NCBI GenBank assembly: GCA_003856375.1
Contig: CP034120.1
Coordinates: 3,777,501 to 3,841,500, forward strand
Direction: 5' to 3'
DNA length: 64,000 nucleotides
Source of the DNA: Glaciecola amylolytica
GTDB taxonomy: Bacteria; Bacteroidota; Bacteroidia; Flavobacteriales_D; Crocinitomicaceae
Below are positions 55,244-63,789 of the stretch, one piece after another; the stretch's first letter is position 1, and every line of letters starts with the position of its first letter. The position numbers and the translations under genes are program-made. The notes beneath the pieces were generated by a model, which searched no databases, was not told the origin of the DNA, and saw only the letters and a list, made by a program, of their open reading frames with translations.

Positions 55244-56053
55244 TTATACCTTAGCCTGACTTTCAACAAAAATCGAATTACTAACCCTGCTGCAAGGCGG
55301 GCATAAGTGAGAACGATTGGCGTATCTATTTTCAAAAACAGGTTGAGGAAACGGTTTCTCTTTGGTTGCAAGAAGAATACAGTGCTTCTTTTTACTACCT
55401 ACTGATCGTATTGCATTATAGAAGAAAACGTCATGGTCTCCTTCATTATAGTACAAGAGAGAGAATATGGTCTGAAAAGGAAAGATTACTCCTTCCACAT
55501 CTCCTTCGGAAAAAGGGCTGTGAGCACTTGCCGCATCATGTTTAATTTGAATGGCGGATTTATAGTTGTCGATTTTTCTAAGATCTTCTTCTTCTGCCTT
55601 GTCAAATTGTTTCATCCCTGAATTGTACACATAATGCAATTCGAACTGAGTACTGTAGTCATTTGTCCCCTGACCGGCAGCAACCCGTTTCATATAAACC
55701 GGCTGAAAAATCGGCTCAATTTTTCTGCCAACAAGCCCAAAATGTATTTTTAATCCTGTTAAATAAGATTCCGTTCCTGATCTCATTTCGGTAGCGATTT
55801 TAAACAGTCCAACAAATGCCACTCTGTTTATTCGGATTATCTCTTTTTCCAATCGTCCGGTGCTTACTTTCAGATAAGTGTCACACTCATCGATTTCAGG
55901 TTCTGCCACCTCGGGTATAAGCGGTATCAAATCCAAATCCAGACGATCTTCCTGTTCTAATTTCCGAACATCTAAATTCAGTTTGTCGTAATAATCAATA
56001 ATCTCATTAAACGGAGTCGGAGACGGATCATTTATTTGTTTGATCGTATTCAT
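55244..56053 (-). CDS. Unknown protein with C-terminal NRSHLCPPC motif (paralogue B)
   Basis: 269 residues from ATG 56053; the frame is open 9 codons further up without ATG. No known domain, signal or membrane segment. It shares with the protein at 49930-50742: a GRKIEPIFQPVYM segment, DKAEEEDLRKID, VIFPFQTIFSLLYY, HCILLATKEK and YANRSHLCPPC. Overall similarity is modest but order and spacing are preserved, and both are within one residue of each other in length. The N-terminal 75 residues are unrelated between the two. It stands just before the seven-TM/kinase/regulator operon, about 40 bases from that operon's start, on the same strand. Function unknown. Confidence 0.7.
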   Translation of the reverse strand: MNTIKQINDPSPTPFNEIIDYYDKLNLDVRKLEQEDRLDLDLIPLIPEVAEPEIDECDTYLKVSTGRLEKEIIRINRVAFVGLFKIATEMRSGTESYLTGLKIHFGLVGRKIEPIFQPVYMKRVAAGQGTNDYSTQFELHYVYNSGMKQFDKAEEEDLRKIDNYKSAIQIKHDAASAHSPFSEGDVEGVIFPFQTIFSLLYYNEGDHDVFFYNAIRSVGSKKKHCILLATKEKPFPQPVFENRYANRSHLCPPCSRVSNSIFVESQAKV

Positions 56054-56247
56054 GTTTTTTAGTTTAGTAGTGAGTTTCAAATGTCTTAAATATTAGAATT
56101 TTAGCCAAAAAAATAACTGTGTTTAATTCCCGTTCTTACCCCGGGAAAATCCCCCGTATTTTCCGGATGATTCAAAAACAGGTATTTCTACCCTATTGTG
56201 CCTCATGGCTTTACCCTACCTTCGATTGAATCTTAATTATACTATTC

Positions 56248-57696
56248 ATGAAACAACGTACATTACCTTTGCTAGGAGGACTAGCTGTCATCGGTGCATT
56301 GATACTAACCAATTGCGGTTCCGATCCGGAACCAACTGTTGCTCCAAAAGCCGGCTACAACACAGCATCCTCACCCGATTCACTTTGTATTGTCGATCCA
56401 AGCTGGTTTCCTCATGCCCAAACTCCCGCTCCGGAAGAAGGGATAGGAAGTCCTTTCGATACGTCAAGTACGACCAATCAAATTTTTCACCAATGGTCCT
56501 GGAACAAATTTCTTTGGTTAACCAAGCCCGATAAGGGCGGAAATCCATTATTCCTGAATACGGCGAAAGTGAAACAGGTTACTTCCAATATGGATTCCAT
56601 TACTGTTCCATCAGGAACTACCGTTGTGATTCAGGATACTGCACAAGCTGGAAGCGGCGCGCTTTTACAAACTAATCCAAACTACAACAACGGAGTTGGC
56701 GGAAAGGTTTATTATTCGATTCACATGAATCCGAAAATGTATGATGCGGCGCGCATCTTTGCTGCAGGAATCAAAAAAGGAGTTATTAAGCCTAGCAACA
56801 AAGAAGCATTTCCGGTAGGTTCTTTTGAACTGAAAGTTGCCTGGGTTCCTGTTTCGGCTATTCCTCAAGCGAAACAATCCTCGTACTACATAACGACCGC
56901 TTCTCTTTCCACAAATGCAGGTAAGAGTTTTACAAATACGAAAGTGGCTTTGATCGGTATGCACGTAGTAGGCGTGGTTCAAAATCATCCGGAATTTATC
57001 TGGGCTACTTTTGAACACGACGACTTGTCTCCTGATTACGATTGGGCGAAAAATGCTGCAAGTTCAGATTCCGATCAACTTTTGTTCAAGAAAGGTTCGG
57101 TTAGCGGAATCGGAGGAATTACATACAATACAACTACTCAGTTGGGAAATCCTCCGAATCAGGTTTTTGACTTATTCCAATATGGTATTCCCCGCAACAG
57201 TGACGGAAGCTTTATGACGACTTCTCAACAGGAGCCGGCAGATTTTCAGAATGTCGACGGAATCAATCAATGTGTTAAATCCCAATTGAATGATGTTTGG
57301 AAAAATTATTTCTACAACGGATCAATCTGGTTGAATACAGATGGAAAAAACCACAAAGAACAGATTCAGCTGATAGACAGTTTGGGTTACGATATCAGTA
57401 ATGCAACACCGGGAAGTTTCGCACGCGGAAGTTTGAATTGTGCCAACGTTACGATGGAAACATTTACTCAGACTTTTACCAGCAGTATTGATTCCATTAA
57501 TGTGAACAATCTGGCAAATTGCTTCTCTTGTCACAGTGCTGTGAAGTTTAAAACTCAAGGCAAAATGAAATCTGCTTTGTATCTCAGCCATGTTTTCCAG
57601 GATTACCTGCTTCAGAAACAAGGAAACAGCTTAAAACAAGTAGAGCAAATCAAAGCTGTTGAAGAACAACGTGTCATGAAGATGATGAAGAATTAG
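56248..57696 (+). CDS. Haem-c-motif lipoprotein of unknown function
   Basis: 482 residues with a lipoprotein signal (LTNC, Cys23). Most of the chain is beta-rich without a family I recognise (AGSGALLQTNPNYNNGVGGK, VYYSIHMNPKMYDAAR, HPEFIWATFEHDD). Near the C-terminus, NNLANCFSCHSA holds one CxxCH haem-c site (Cys425, Cys428, His429) and a helical end follows (LYLSHVFQDYLLQKQ). A mono-haem protein of the cell envelope is likely; a role in electron transfer is inference. A near-consensus TACCTTCG at 56217-56224, with a TTG 18 bases upstream, may be its promoter. A strong terminator follows. Confidence 0.75.
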   Translation: MKQRTLPLLGGLAVIGALILTNCGSDPEPTVAPKAGYNTASSPDSLCIVDPSWFPHAQTPAPEEGIGSPFDTSSTTNQIFHQWSWNKFLWLTKPDKGGNPLFLNTAKVKQVTSNMDSITVPSGTTVVIQDTAQAGSGALLQTNPNYNNGVGGKVYYSIHMNPKMYDAARIFAAGIKKGVIKPSNKEAFPVGSFELKVAWVPVSAIPQAKQSSYYITTASLSTNAGKSFTNTKVALIGMHVVGVVQNHPEFIWATFEHDDLSPDYDWAKNAASSDSDQLLFKKGSVSGIGGITYNTTTQLGNPPNQVFDLFQYGIPRNSDGSFMTTSQQEPADFQNVDGINQCVKSQLNDVWKNYFYNGSIWLNTDGKNHKEQIQLIDSLGYDISNATPGSFARGSLNCANVTMETFTQTFTSSIDSINVNNLANCFSCHSAVKFKTQGKMKSALYLSHVFQDYLLQKQGNSLKQVEQIKAVEEQRVMKMMKN

Positions 57697-57719
57697 ATTC
57701 ATCGAATATAACTAATGTG

Positions 57720-57750
57720 AAAAGCGCGACTATTGATAGTCGCGCTTTTT
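57720..57750 (+). terminator. Intrinsic terminator behind the haem-motif lipoprotein gene
   Basis: Perfect 13-bp stem AAAAGCGCGACTA (57720-57732) with TAGTCGCGCTTTT (57737-57749), loop TTGA, then TTGTTT. Confidence 0.9.
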
Positions 57751-58051
57751 GTTTATCTCCGATATTTTTTCTTTAATCACCAAACAATCATTTTGCAAAA
57801 AAAGACGACTATTGCTCTTTATTGAACGGTTTTCCCGTAAAATAAAATGGCACAGAGGCGGGACTCCAACCTCTATGCCATTTTTACCACATTTTCACCA
57901 CTTAAAAACCCACGCAATTTCTTACATTTAATGGGTTTTGCACTACTCAGGAGGGTGAACTTTCCCTGTTTTACGCAAGGGTTGTAGTAGACTGTAAAAA
58001 ACTAAGATAATTGACCATTATTTGGCTACAAATATAAAAATAAACCTTTAA
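57751..58051. other. Sparse segment with inverted repeats
   Basis: No gene is seen. A terminator-like hairpin at 57848-57880 (TGGCACAGAGG with CCTCTATGCCA, one mismatch) is followed by five T. An inverted repeat AAAACCCA...TGGGTTTT lies at about 57905-57940. Between 57948 and 58000 the sequence has several short GC-rich bits without a clear fold. The part around 57856-57880 (GAGGCGGGACTCCAACCTC) reminds me of the 3' half of a tRNA T-arm, but no tRNA can be folded. Confidence 0.4.
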
Positions 58052-58115
58052 GTTGCAAACCTAATGGTTGTTTACTCAAAAGTTGTTTGCTTTTTGGTTG
58101 CTTTACTGTTGCTTT
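58052..58115 (+). repeat. Four 15-bp imperfect direct repeats upstream of the XRE gene
   Basis: GTTG occurs at 58052, 58067, 58082 and 58097, exactly 15 bases apart, and again at 58108. The units read GTTGCAAACCTAATG, GTTGTTTACTCAAAA, GTTGTTTGCTTTTTG and GTTGCTTTACTGTTG. They end 13 bases or so before the XRE start codon at 58124, where such a regulator could bind its own promoter. Spacing is not a multiple of the helical turn. Confidence 0.5.
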
Positions 58116-58123
58116 GTACTAAT

Positions 58124-58381
58124 ATGGACGAAGGAAAAGTGGCAGAAAAGAGTCAATTAAATAGTGATCAGGAACTTATCGAATTGGGTCGAAGAATAAG
58201 AGCGCTTCGGATTTCCAAGGGATATAAGAGTGCAGAAAAATTTGCTCTGGACCATAACTTGTCACGTGTTCATTACGGTAGATGGGAAGCAGGGAAGAAA
58301 AATATCACCTATAAAAGTCTGTTGGTATTGGCCCGGGCGCATGGGATGACTTTGGCGGAATTTTTAGCTGTTGAAGTATAA
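58124..58381 (+). CDS. XRE-family transcriptional regulator
   Basis: 85 residues from ATG 58124 (MDEGKVAEKSQLNSD). A helix-turn-helix of the XRE/Cro type occupies residues about 22-82: IELGRRIRALRISKGYKSAE, DHNLSRVHYGRWEAGKKN (recognition helix) and TYKSLLVLARAHGMTLAEF. The frame is open upstream to an ATG at 58064, which would add 20 hydrophobic residues and lie across the direct repeats; the shorter form is preferred. It is the only gene for 700 bases. No antitoxin partner is visible. Confidence 0.85.
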   Translation: MDEGKVAEKSQLNSDQELIELGRRIRALRISKGYKSAEKFALDHNLSRVHYGRWEAGKKNITYKSLLVLARAHGMTLAEFLAVEV

Positions 58382-58542
58382 AAAATTTCAGGACAGTTTT
58401 ATTCTGAAAAGGAGTTCATTTTATTAAAATCATTCAGGGAAATCTTGTTTCTGATAAAGTCTTTTACCTCCGGAGGCTTTATTGCTTTTTCACGTCCCAA
58501 TGTTTCTGATTTCGATCTTTCAGACTTTCTTTCGTGAAGCCG

Positions 58543-59079
58543 TCATGGTTCTATTGCCATTAATATTTTACCGACTCGTTTTTCAAAGTCATTGCTGTAT
58601 TTTCCCATTTGATCTTCCAAACACCATTTCAGCTCATTTTTCAATTCGGGATATTTCTTCGTGAGTTTGAACAGCATCAGCAGAGATCTCGATTTGATTG
58701 TGACATTCGTATCAGGCGATAGGAGCCATTGAAACAAACATTCGATGGCTTTCCCCTCATTTTCGGGTGGAATGCCTGTAATGAGCCAAAACGATGCAAA
58801 GGACTTCTTGTAAGCAGGATCAAGCCGATCACACAGATCGAATAAAAAAGGAAGCTCAGAAAACAACCTGTCCGGATCCGATTGTCCGATTTCACTCAAA
58901 AGCCACAGAAACCGGGTAGCTACTTTCTGTTCGTATAGTAACAATCCCGAAAGATCTTTCAGATTTATATCTTCTTCTATAATTGTATTTACCCACACTT
59001 TTCTCTTTTCCATGTTGCTTGAAGGAAGAGAAGATTCGAGTTCCTTATAGAATTGAGTATTTGAGAAAAGCGTGTTCAT
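58543..59079 (-). CDS. Hypothetical helical protein (178 aa)
   Basis: 178 residues; no signal, membrane segment or known motif. The chain is almost wholly helical with regularly spaced Leu, Trp and Phe (LSGLLLYEQKVATRFLWLLS, FSELPFLFDLCDRLDPAYK, CLFQWLLSPDTNVTIKSR, LLMLFKLTKKYPELKNELKW), a pattern that suggests HEAT- or ARM-like repeats. I recall similar short proteins in flavobacteria but no named family. Function unknown. Confidence 0.65.
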   Translation of the reverse strand: MNTLFSNTQFYKELESSLPSSNMEKRKVWVNTIIEEDINLKDLSGLLLYEQKVATRFLWLLSEIGQSDPDRLFSELPFLFDLCDRLDPAYKKSFASFWLITGIPPENEGKAIECLFQWLLSPDTNVTIKSRSLLMLFKLTKKYPELKNELKWCLEDQMGKYSNDFEKRVGKILMAIEP

Positions 59080-59215
59080 TTTGATGCTTACAGATAGTTT
59101 AGCAATATAGGGAATTATGAAAAGAATTTTAAACTATCATTGAACACGCTCTCACTCTGAAAGAAAAGGTGTAAATCTCAGAACGAGTGTGAGGACAAGA
59201 ATTGAGAGAAAAAGA

Positions 59216-59270
59216 AAAGGAATCCATTTCTGAATTCCTTTTCCTTGTAGCGGGTGAGCGACCGGTATCA
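59216..59270 (-). other. Hairpin with tRNA-3'-end-like sequence
   Basis: A 9-bp stem AAAAGGAAT/ATTCCTTTT (59216-59224, 59235-59243) followed on the minus strand by T-rich sequence looks like a terminator. Upstream of it (minus strand) the DNA reads CTCACCCGCTACAAGGAAAAGG, close to the tail of the initiator tRNA gene at 60020 (CCCCGCTACTA) and its position relative to its terminator. No complete tRNA can be folded; a truncated or decayed tRNA is possible. Confidence 0.3.
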
Positions 59271-59314
59271 AATAGGGGCTGAGGATACAAATCTGGTATT
59301 ATTATTTTCAGAAA

Positions 59315-59926
59315 TCAATAAGAAGAATTAACTAATTCTTTATCCAGATCTAAATGATGTAATCCAAGTTTATTCTCCTTTAATTGAGTTAAACCAATTT
59401 CCAAGCATTTCCAAGAATTAGCGCTTAGTTTATTCATACTCTGAGCACAGATTACAGAATCGTTAGTAAAACAATCAGGAACTTTGGGGTCAAAATCAAT
59501 CCAAGCTTTAGCGTTTGTCTGTTTTGGATTTTGATAGTATAAAGCAACGGTGGATATTCTTTGTCCGTTAATTACTTTCCCTTGGATAAGTTGTAATTTT
59601 TCCTTGTAAATTTTTATGACGGGAGTAGGATTGCTCCCGGAATTTGTCAAATTTGTAAATACTGCAACAAGACCTTTTTCTTGATTAAGAATAATTGCAG
59701 GATTCACACAACCAAATTTAAAATGTTCATTAGCAGAAATCCAATGATGAATAATCGTATTGTTCTTAAGAACTGTAAAGAGAAAACTCTTTGGTAGCAT
59801 TAAGATTAGATAGTAGATAAATTTTCTAACCCCTCTTACATCAATGTATTCCAAAAATTTTCGAGATGAAATAGAAATTTTGCCTGGTGTAGCTGCAGAT
59901 GTCGTGTCGTCTACTGTGTATGACAT
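59315..59926 (-). CDS. Unknown protein, possibly DUF3239-like
   Basis: 203 residues from ATG 59926 (MSYTVDDTTSAATPGKIS); the frame is open 35 codons upstream. One hydrophobic stretch near residues 30-45 (FIYYLILMLPKSFLFTVL) could be a membrane anchor. The middle, FGCVNPAIILNQEKGLVAVF then PTPVIKIYKEKLQL, resembles the DUF3239 pattern (a G-x-V-x-P-A start and a P-x-K-V-x strand); this is recalled, not verified. The end (GLHHLDLDKELVNSSY) is polar. The nearest neighbour is the initiator tRNA about 95 bases upstream. Confidence 0.6.
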   Translation of the reverse strand: MSYTVDDTTSAATPGKISISSRKFLEYIDVRGVRKFIYYLILMLPKSFLFTVLKNNTIIHHWISANEHFKFGCVNPAIILNQEKGLVAVFTNLTNSGSNPTPVIKIYKEKLQLIQGKVINGQRISTVALYYQNPKQTNAKAWIDFDPKVPDCFTNDSVICAQSMNKLSANSWKCLEIGLTQLKENKLGLHHLDLDKELVNSSY

Positions 59927-59985
59927 TGTTAAACAAATTACATGCGGTGATTGAATGTTTCCAAAAATAGAAAAATTACAAAATA

Positions 59986-60014
59986 AAAAAGGCCAATCTT
60001 TCGATTGACCTTTC
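59986..60014 (-). terminator. Terminator of the initiator tRNA gene
   Basis: Stem AAAGGCCAATC (59988-59998) with GATTGACCTTT (60003-60013), one mismatch, loop TTTC; on the minus strand it is followed by TTTTTTATTTTG, 6 bases or so after the tRNA end. Confidence 0.8.
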
Positions 60015-60019
60015 ACTAG

Positions 60020-60092
<73 letters not shown>

Positions 60093-60362
60093 ATATATCT
60101 TTTATTTGATTCTTGCTATTTCAATTCCCCAATAGTCGTTTCCGTTAGTGGAGTGCAAAGATACGTACTTTTTATCGATATGCAAGTATTTCAGGAAAAA
60201 CTTTTTGATTTCTTTCTTTCCCCGGCTCACCAATTACCGGAGCATAAGCAAAATCTGATCCAGTACGGAAAATCGCAACAAGGTCGTTTTAAGTATTACT
60301 ATACCGTTTTACTAAATTATTAGCAACACACATCTTTGTCGAAACAAATAAAACTTAAAACG
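60093..60362. other. Gap between tRNA and yiaA-like gene
   Basis: 270 bases. An ORF of 47 codons at 60180-60323 (MQVFQEKLFDFFL) exists but has no supporting signal. A near-consensus promoter element CATCTTTG at 60331-60338 (one mismatch to TAnnTTTG) lies 25 bases before the ATG at 60363. Confidence 0.35.
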
Positions 60363-60764
60363 ATGACACAGAAACCTTCATTTGCATTTATTGCTGCCAG
60401 CTGGGTAGCATTCGGAACAGGTCTAATCGGATATTTCGCAGGGATTTTCGGAAACCATGACTTACAGCTAAGTGAAAAAGGATACTATTTCACAGTGATT
60501 ATGTTCGGACTGTTTTCTGTAATCAGCGTACAAAAAAGCGTGCGTGACCGCCTCGAAGGAATTCCGGTTACTGACATGTATTACGGAATCAGTTGGTTTT
60601 GCACCGTCCTTTCAATCTCCTTGCTGGTAATCGGTTTGTGGAACGCCAACATGTGGGGAAGCGAAAAAGGATTCTTCGCCTTTTCATTTGTTCTGTCACT
60701 ATTCGGAGCCATTGCCATCCAAAAAAATACACGCGATTCTATTTCTAAAGAGAAACCATTCTAA
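60363..60764 (+). CDS. YiaA/YiaB family inner-membrane protein
   Basis: 133 residues with two copies of the YiaA/B two-helix domain: helices about 8-30 and 38-56, then about 72-92 and 98-116. Each domain has a helix-turn with a charged, aromatic end (IQKNTRDS, VQKSVRDR). Function is unknown in all species. The ATG at 60363 follows a near-consensus promoter; a good terminator lies 20 bases after the stop. Confidence 0.88.
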   Translation: MTQKPSFAFIAASWVAFGTGLIGYFAGIFGNHDLQLSEKGYYFTVIMFGLFSVISVQKSVRDRLEGIPVTDMYYGISWFCTVLSISLLVIGLWNANMWGSEKGFFAFSFVLSLFGAIAIQKNTRDSISKEKPF

Positions 60765-60783
60765 ATCACACATATCCAGCATT

Positions 60784-60820
60784 AAGTCTGTTTGCCGCCG
60801 GGTAAGCAGACTTTCTTTTT
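60784..60820 (+). terminator. Intrinsic terminator behind the YiaA/B gene
   Basis: A 13-pair stem (AAGTCTGTTTGCC with GGGTAAGCAGACTT, two G-T pairs, one base unpaired) followed by TCTTTTT. Confidence 0.8.
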
Positions 60821-60837
60821 AATTCAATCTTATCCAT

Positions 60838-61392
60838 ATGAAACAACTTTTATTCATCACAGTCCTTTCTGTCTTCGTGGCAAACACATCCAGTTACGCT
60901 CAAACCGAAGAGTGGGACGATTACTTTATGCCGGGAATCGGATACAAGGTTTATACTCCGAAAAACAGCACCAAATTGGGAGTTTATCAAGGAATCGTTA
61001 CGGAATTCGTTATTTATGCGAAGGCCAAAAACAAGCTTTCTTCTCAAAGCGGTCCGGCAAGAGTAAAAACTTACGCCAATCTGAGTATTCTGAAAAGTGA
61101 TCAGGATTCTGCCCGCAATATTTTCAACGTCAACTTCGGATTGAATCTGTCTTTCGAGGGGAAATGCAACCGCAAATACCTTATTCCTTATTTCGGGTTG
61201 GAAGTGGGCGGACTTTTTCAGCGAAATTATTCCTCCATGCAGTTTACTCCGGTAGCAGGAATTCAGCTTTTCTCTAACAAACGGATGATCTGGACGCTTC
61301 AGGCAGGATACAACTATACCGTGAAGTATTTTGAAGATTACTCCGGAATGCAGTACTCAAGCACGTTCAACTTACTGCTTTGGAATAATTAA
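60838..61392 (+). CDS. Small secreted or outer-membrane protein
   Basis: 184 residues with a signal peptide (MKQLLFITVLSVFVANTSSYAQ). The remainder has alternating hydrophobic strands with aromatic residues (GLYRNEFVIYAKAKN type segments, LNLSFEGKCNRKYLIPYFGL, FTPVAGIQLFSNKRMIW, LQAGYNYTVKYFEDYS) and ends in a strand with a hydrophobic tail (SSTFNLLLWNN), compatible with a small beta-barrel. No domain name. It lies directly before era, on the same strand. Confidence 0.75.
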   Translation: MKQLLFITVLSVFVANTSSYAQTEEWDDYFMPGIGYKVYTPKNSTKLGVYQGIVTEFVIYAKAKNKLSSQSGPARVKTYANLSILKSDQDSARNIFNVNFGLNLSFEGKCNRKYLIPYFGLEVGGLFQRNYSSMQFTPVAGIQLFSNKRMIWTLQAGYNYTVKYFEDYSGMQYSSTFNLLLWNN

Positions 61393-61441
61393 CCGGATTT
61401 CCTGCTTGCTGTTTCTTAAAAAAGCCTACAATTCGGCCTCA

Positions 61442-61474
61442 TTTGCAACAAACAAAATAAGAAGCGTATCTTTG
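61442..61474 (+). promoter_or_regulatory. Bacteroidota-type promoter of era
   Basis: TTTG (61442-61445) and TATCTTTG (61467-61474), both exact, 21 bases apart. Predicted start of transcription about 10-12 bases before the ATG at 61493. Confidence 0.7.
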
Positions 61475-61492
61475 TACCAAAATTTCAAAATT

Positions 61493-62368
61493 ATGTCTCA
61501 CAAATCTGCTTTCGTAAACATTGTTGGTAGCCCGAATGTTGGTAAATCAACCCTTATGAATGGATTAGTGGGTGAAAAGCTTTCCATCGTTACTTCCAAA
61601 GCGCAAACAACCCGCCACAGAATCCATGGATTAGTGAACGGAGATGATCATCAAATCGTTTTTTCGGACACTCCGGGAGTTGTAAATGCTTCTTACAAGC
61701 TGCATGAAGCGATGATGAGTTATGTGGAAAGTTCATTTAAAGATGCAGATATCCTGTTGTTTATTACGGATATGTCTGAATCTGAAATGAACCACAAGGA
61801 AACGTTGGAACGCATAATCAAATTGCGAATTCCTGTTTTACTGATCCTGAATAAAATTGATTTGGGAGACCAGGCAAAATTGGAAGAACGCGTTCAATAT
61901 TGGAAAACAAAGGTTCCGAATGCGGAGATCATTCCGACTTCTGCCTTGCATAAATTCAATATCAATGTGATTTGGGACCGCATTTTAGAATTGGCTCCTG
62001 AAGGTCCTGCATATTTTGAGAAAGATGAATTGTCTGATCGTCCGGTTCGCTTTTTCGTTTCAGAAATGATTCGTGAAAAGATTTTCCTGCATTGCGATAA
62101 AGAGGTTCCATATGCTTGTCAGGTGGAAATTGAATCGTATCAGGAAACGGAAACCATCACACACATTCGTGCATTGATTATCGTAGAGCGGGATTCCCAA
62201 AAAGGAATTCTAATCGGTAAAAAAGGTGAGATGTTGAAGCGCATTGGCCGCGAATCACGTCTGGATATGGAAGCGTTCCTGGGTCAGAAAGTATTTCTTG
62301 AGACCTTTGTGAAAGTGGACAAAGATTGGAGAGCCAGTGAACAAAAATTGAAAAAGTACGGGTACTAA
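61493..62368 (+). CDS. era: GTPase Era
   Basis: 291-residue GTPase that binds 16S rRNA and helps in maturation of the 30S subunit. G1 GSPNVGKST (P-loop), G2 TTRHRIHG, G3 DTPG, G4 NKID, G5 SAL; the C-terminal KH domain has LIVERDSQKGILIGKKGEML, its GxxG RNA-binding loop. The ATG at 61493 is chosen over longer frames since homologues start there and the promoter lies just upstream. It is 53 bases from der. Confidence 0.96.
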   Translation: MSHKSAFVNIVGSPNVGKSTLMNGLVGEKLSIVTSKAQTTRHRIHGLVNGDDHQIVFSDTPGVVNASYKLHEAMMSYVESSFKDADILLFITDMSESEMNHKETLERIIKLRIPVLLILNKIDLGDQAKLEERVQYWKTKVPNAEIIPTSALHKFNINVIWDRILELAPEGPAYFEKDELSDRPVRFFVSEMIREKIFLHCDKEVPYACQVEIESYQETETITHIRALIIVERDSQKGILIGKKGEMLKRIGRESRLDMEAFLGQKVFLETFVKVDKDWRASEQKLKKYGY

Positions 62369-62421
62369 AACCCGGGATTATCTATAACGCAGTGCTGTGA
62401 AGTACGTCTAAAAACAAAAAA

Positions 62422-63732
62422 ATGGGAAACATTATTGCCATCGTAGGACGCCCAAATGTAGGAAAGTCCACCCTATTCAACCGCTTAACCGAAAGTTCTC
62501 ACGCCATTGTAAAAGAAATTAGTGGTGTAACCCGCGATCGCATTTATGGTCGTGGTGAATGGAACGGAATTCCGTTTTCCGTAATCGACACAGGTGGCTA
62601 CGTAAAAGGTTCGGAGGATATCTTCGAAGGAGAAATCCGCAAGCAGGTGGAAATCGCTATTGATGAAGCAAATGTCATTTTGTTCGTAGTAGATGCGACG
62701 ACCGGAATTGTGGATCTGGATGAAACGGTTGCAAATATTTTACGCAAAACGAAAAAGAAGGTCCTTGTGATCGCCAATAAGGTGGATAATAATGACCGCG
62801 TTGGAATGTCAGCTGAATTCTGGTCATTCGGTCTGGGAGATGTTTTTGATCTTTCTGCAGCAAACGGTTCGGGAACAGGAGAAATTCTGGATGAAGTAGT
62901 GAAGTATTTCGACAAGGAAGATCCGCGTGGTGAAGAGGAAGAAGGATTGCCCCGCATTGCAGTGGTTGGAAAACCGAATGTAGGGAAATCATCCATGATC
63001 AATGCATTGACCGGTGAAGAACGAAACATCGTCACCAATATTTCAGGAACGACAAGAGATTCCATCGATACACGTTTCAAATCCTTCGGGTTCGACTTCA
63101 TGCTGATCGATACTGCCGGGATTCGCAAGAAAGCCAAAGTGACGGAAGATATCGAATACTATTCTGTCTTGCGTTCGGTTCGTACCATCGAAAATTCGGA
63201 TATCTGTATTTTCATGATCGATGCAACGGAAGGAATTCAAAAGCAGGATCTGACTATTTATTACATGATCGAGAAAAACCACAAAGGAGTGGTTGTATTG
63301 GTTAATAAATGGGATTTGGTGGAGAAAGACACCATGACAGCAGTCGAATATGAAAAGAAATTGAGAAATGATCTGGCTCCTTACAACGATGTTCCGATCA
63401 TCTTTACTTCTGCGATCACCAAACAACGAATTCACAAGGCTTTGGAAAAAGCAATGGAAGTTTTCGAAAATCGTACGCGTAAAATCTCGACTTCTGAATT
63501 GAATGATAAATTACTTCCGATTATTGACAGCAATCCGCCGCCGTCATTGAAAGGAAAATATGTCAAGATCAAATACGTGCAACAATTACCGACACATGCT
63601 CCGGCATTTGCATTCTTCTGTAATTTGCCGCAATATATTCCGGATTCATACAAGCGTTTCCTTGAAAACAGACTTCGTGAGATGTACAATTTTGAAGGAG
63701 TTCCTGTTCGGGTTTACTTCCGCAAAAAATAA
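62422..63732 (+). CDS. der: GTPase Der (EngA)
   Basis: 436-residue double GTPase required for assembly of the 50S subunit. First G domain: [20 protein letters not shown]; second: [20 protein letters not shown]; then a C-terminal KH-like domain with [10 protein letters not shown]. All catalytic loops are intact. Separate regulation from era is not visible. A long hairpin terminator follows. Confidence 0.97.
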   Translation: MGNIIAIVGRPNVGKSTLFNRLTESSHAIVKEISGVTRDRIYGRGEWNGIPFSVIDTGGYVKGSEDIFEGEIRKQVEIAIDEANVILFVVDATTGIVDLDETVANILRKTKKKVLVIANKVDNNDRVGMSAEFWSFGLGDVFDLSAANGSGTGEILDEVVKYFDKEDPRGEEEEGLPRIAVVGKPNVGKSSMINALTGEERNIVTNISGTTRDSIDTRFKSFGFDFMLIDTAGIRKKAKVTEDIEYYSVLRSVRTIENSDICIFMIDATEGIQKQDLTIYYMIEKNHKGVVVLVNKWDLVEKDTMTAVEYEKKLRNDLAPYNDVPIIFTSAITKQRIHKALEKAMEVFENRTRKISTSELNDKLLPIIDSNPPPSLKGKYVKIKYVQQLPTHAPAFAFFCNLPQYIPDSYKRFLENRLREMYNFEGVPVRVYFRKK

Positions 63733-63742
63733 TTAGTTTATA

Positions 63743-63784
63743 AAAACAAGTCGGGGCGAAAAATTTTTCGCCCCGACTTGTTTT
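63743..63784. terminator. Long perfect hairpin terminator (copy 2 of a repeated element)
   Basis: Forty-two-base perfect palindrome: 21-base arms with the core GTCGGGGCGAAAAA and no spacer. It has T-rich flanks on both strands and lies between the convergent der and metallo-hydrolase genes, so it can stop both. Its core is the same as at 24681-24722. Confidence 0.88.
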
Positions 63785-63789
63785 ATCTC

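Noticed and set aside
58064-58123. Longer start of the XRE regulator
   Set aside because: It would add a hydrophobic stretch unlike the family, and it lies across the 15-bp repeats.
60180-60323. 47-codon ORF starting MQVFQEKLFDFFL
   Set aside because: No promoter element, RBS or known homologue; sits in the leader region of the next gene. Might be real but cannot be supported.
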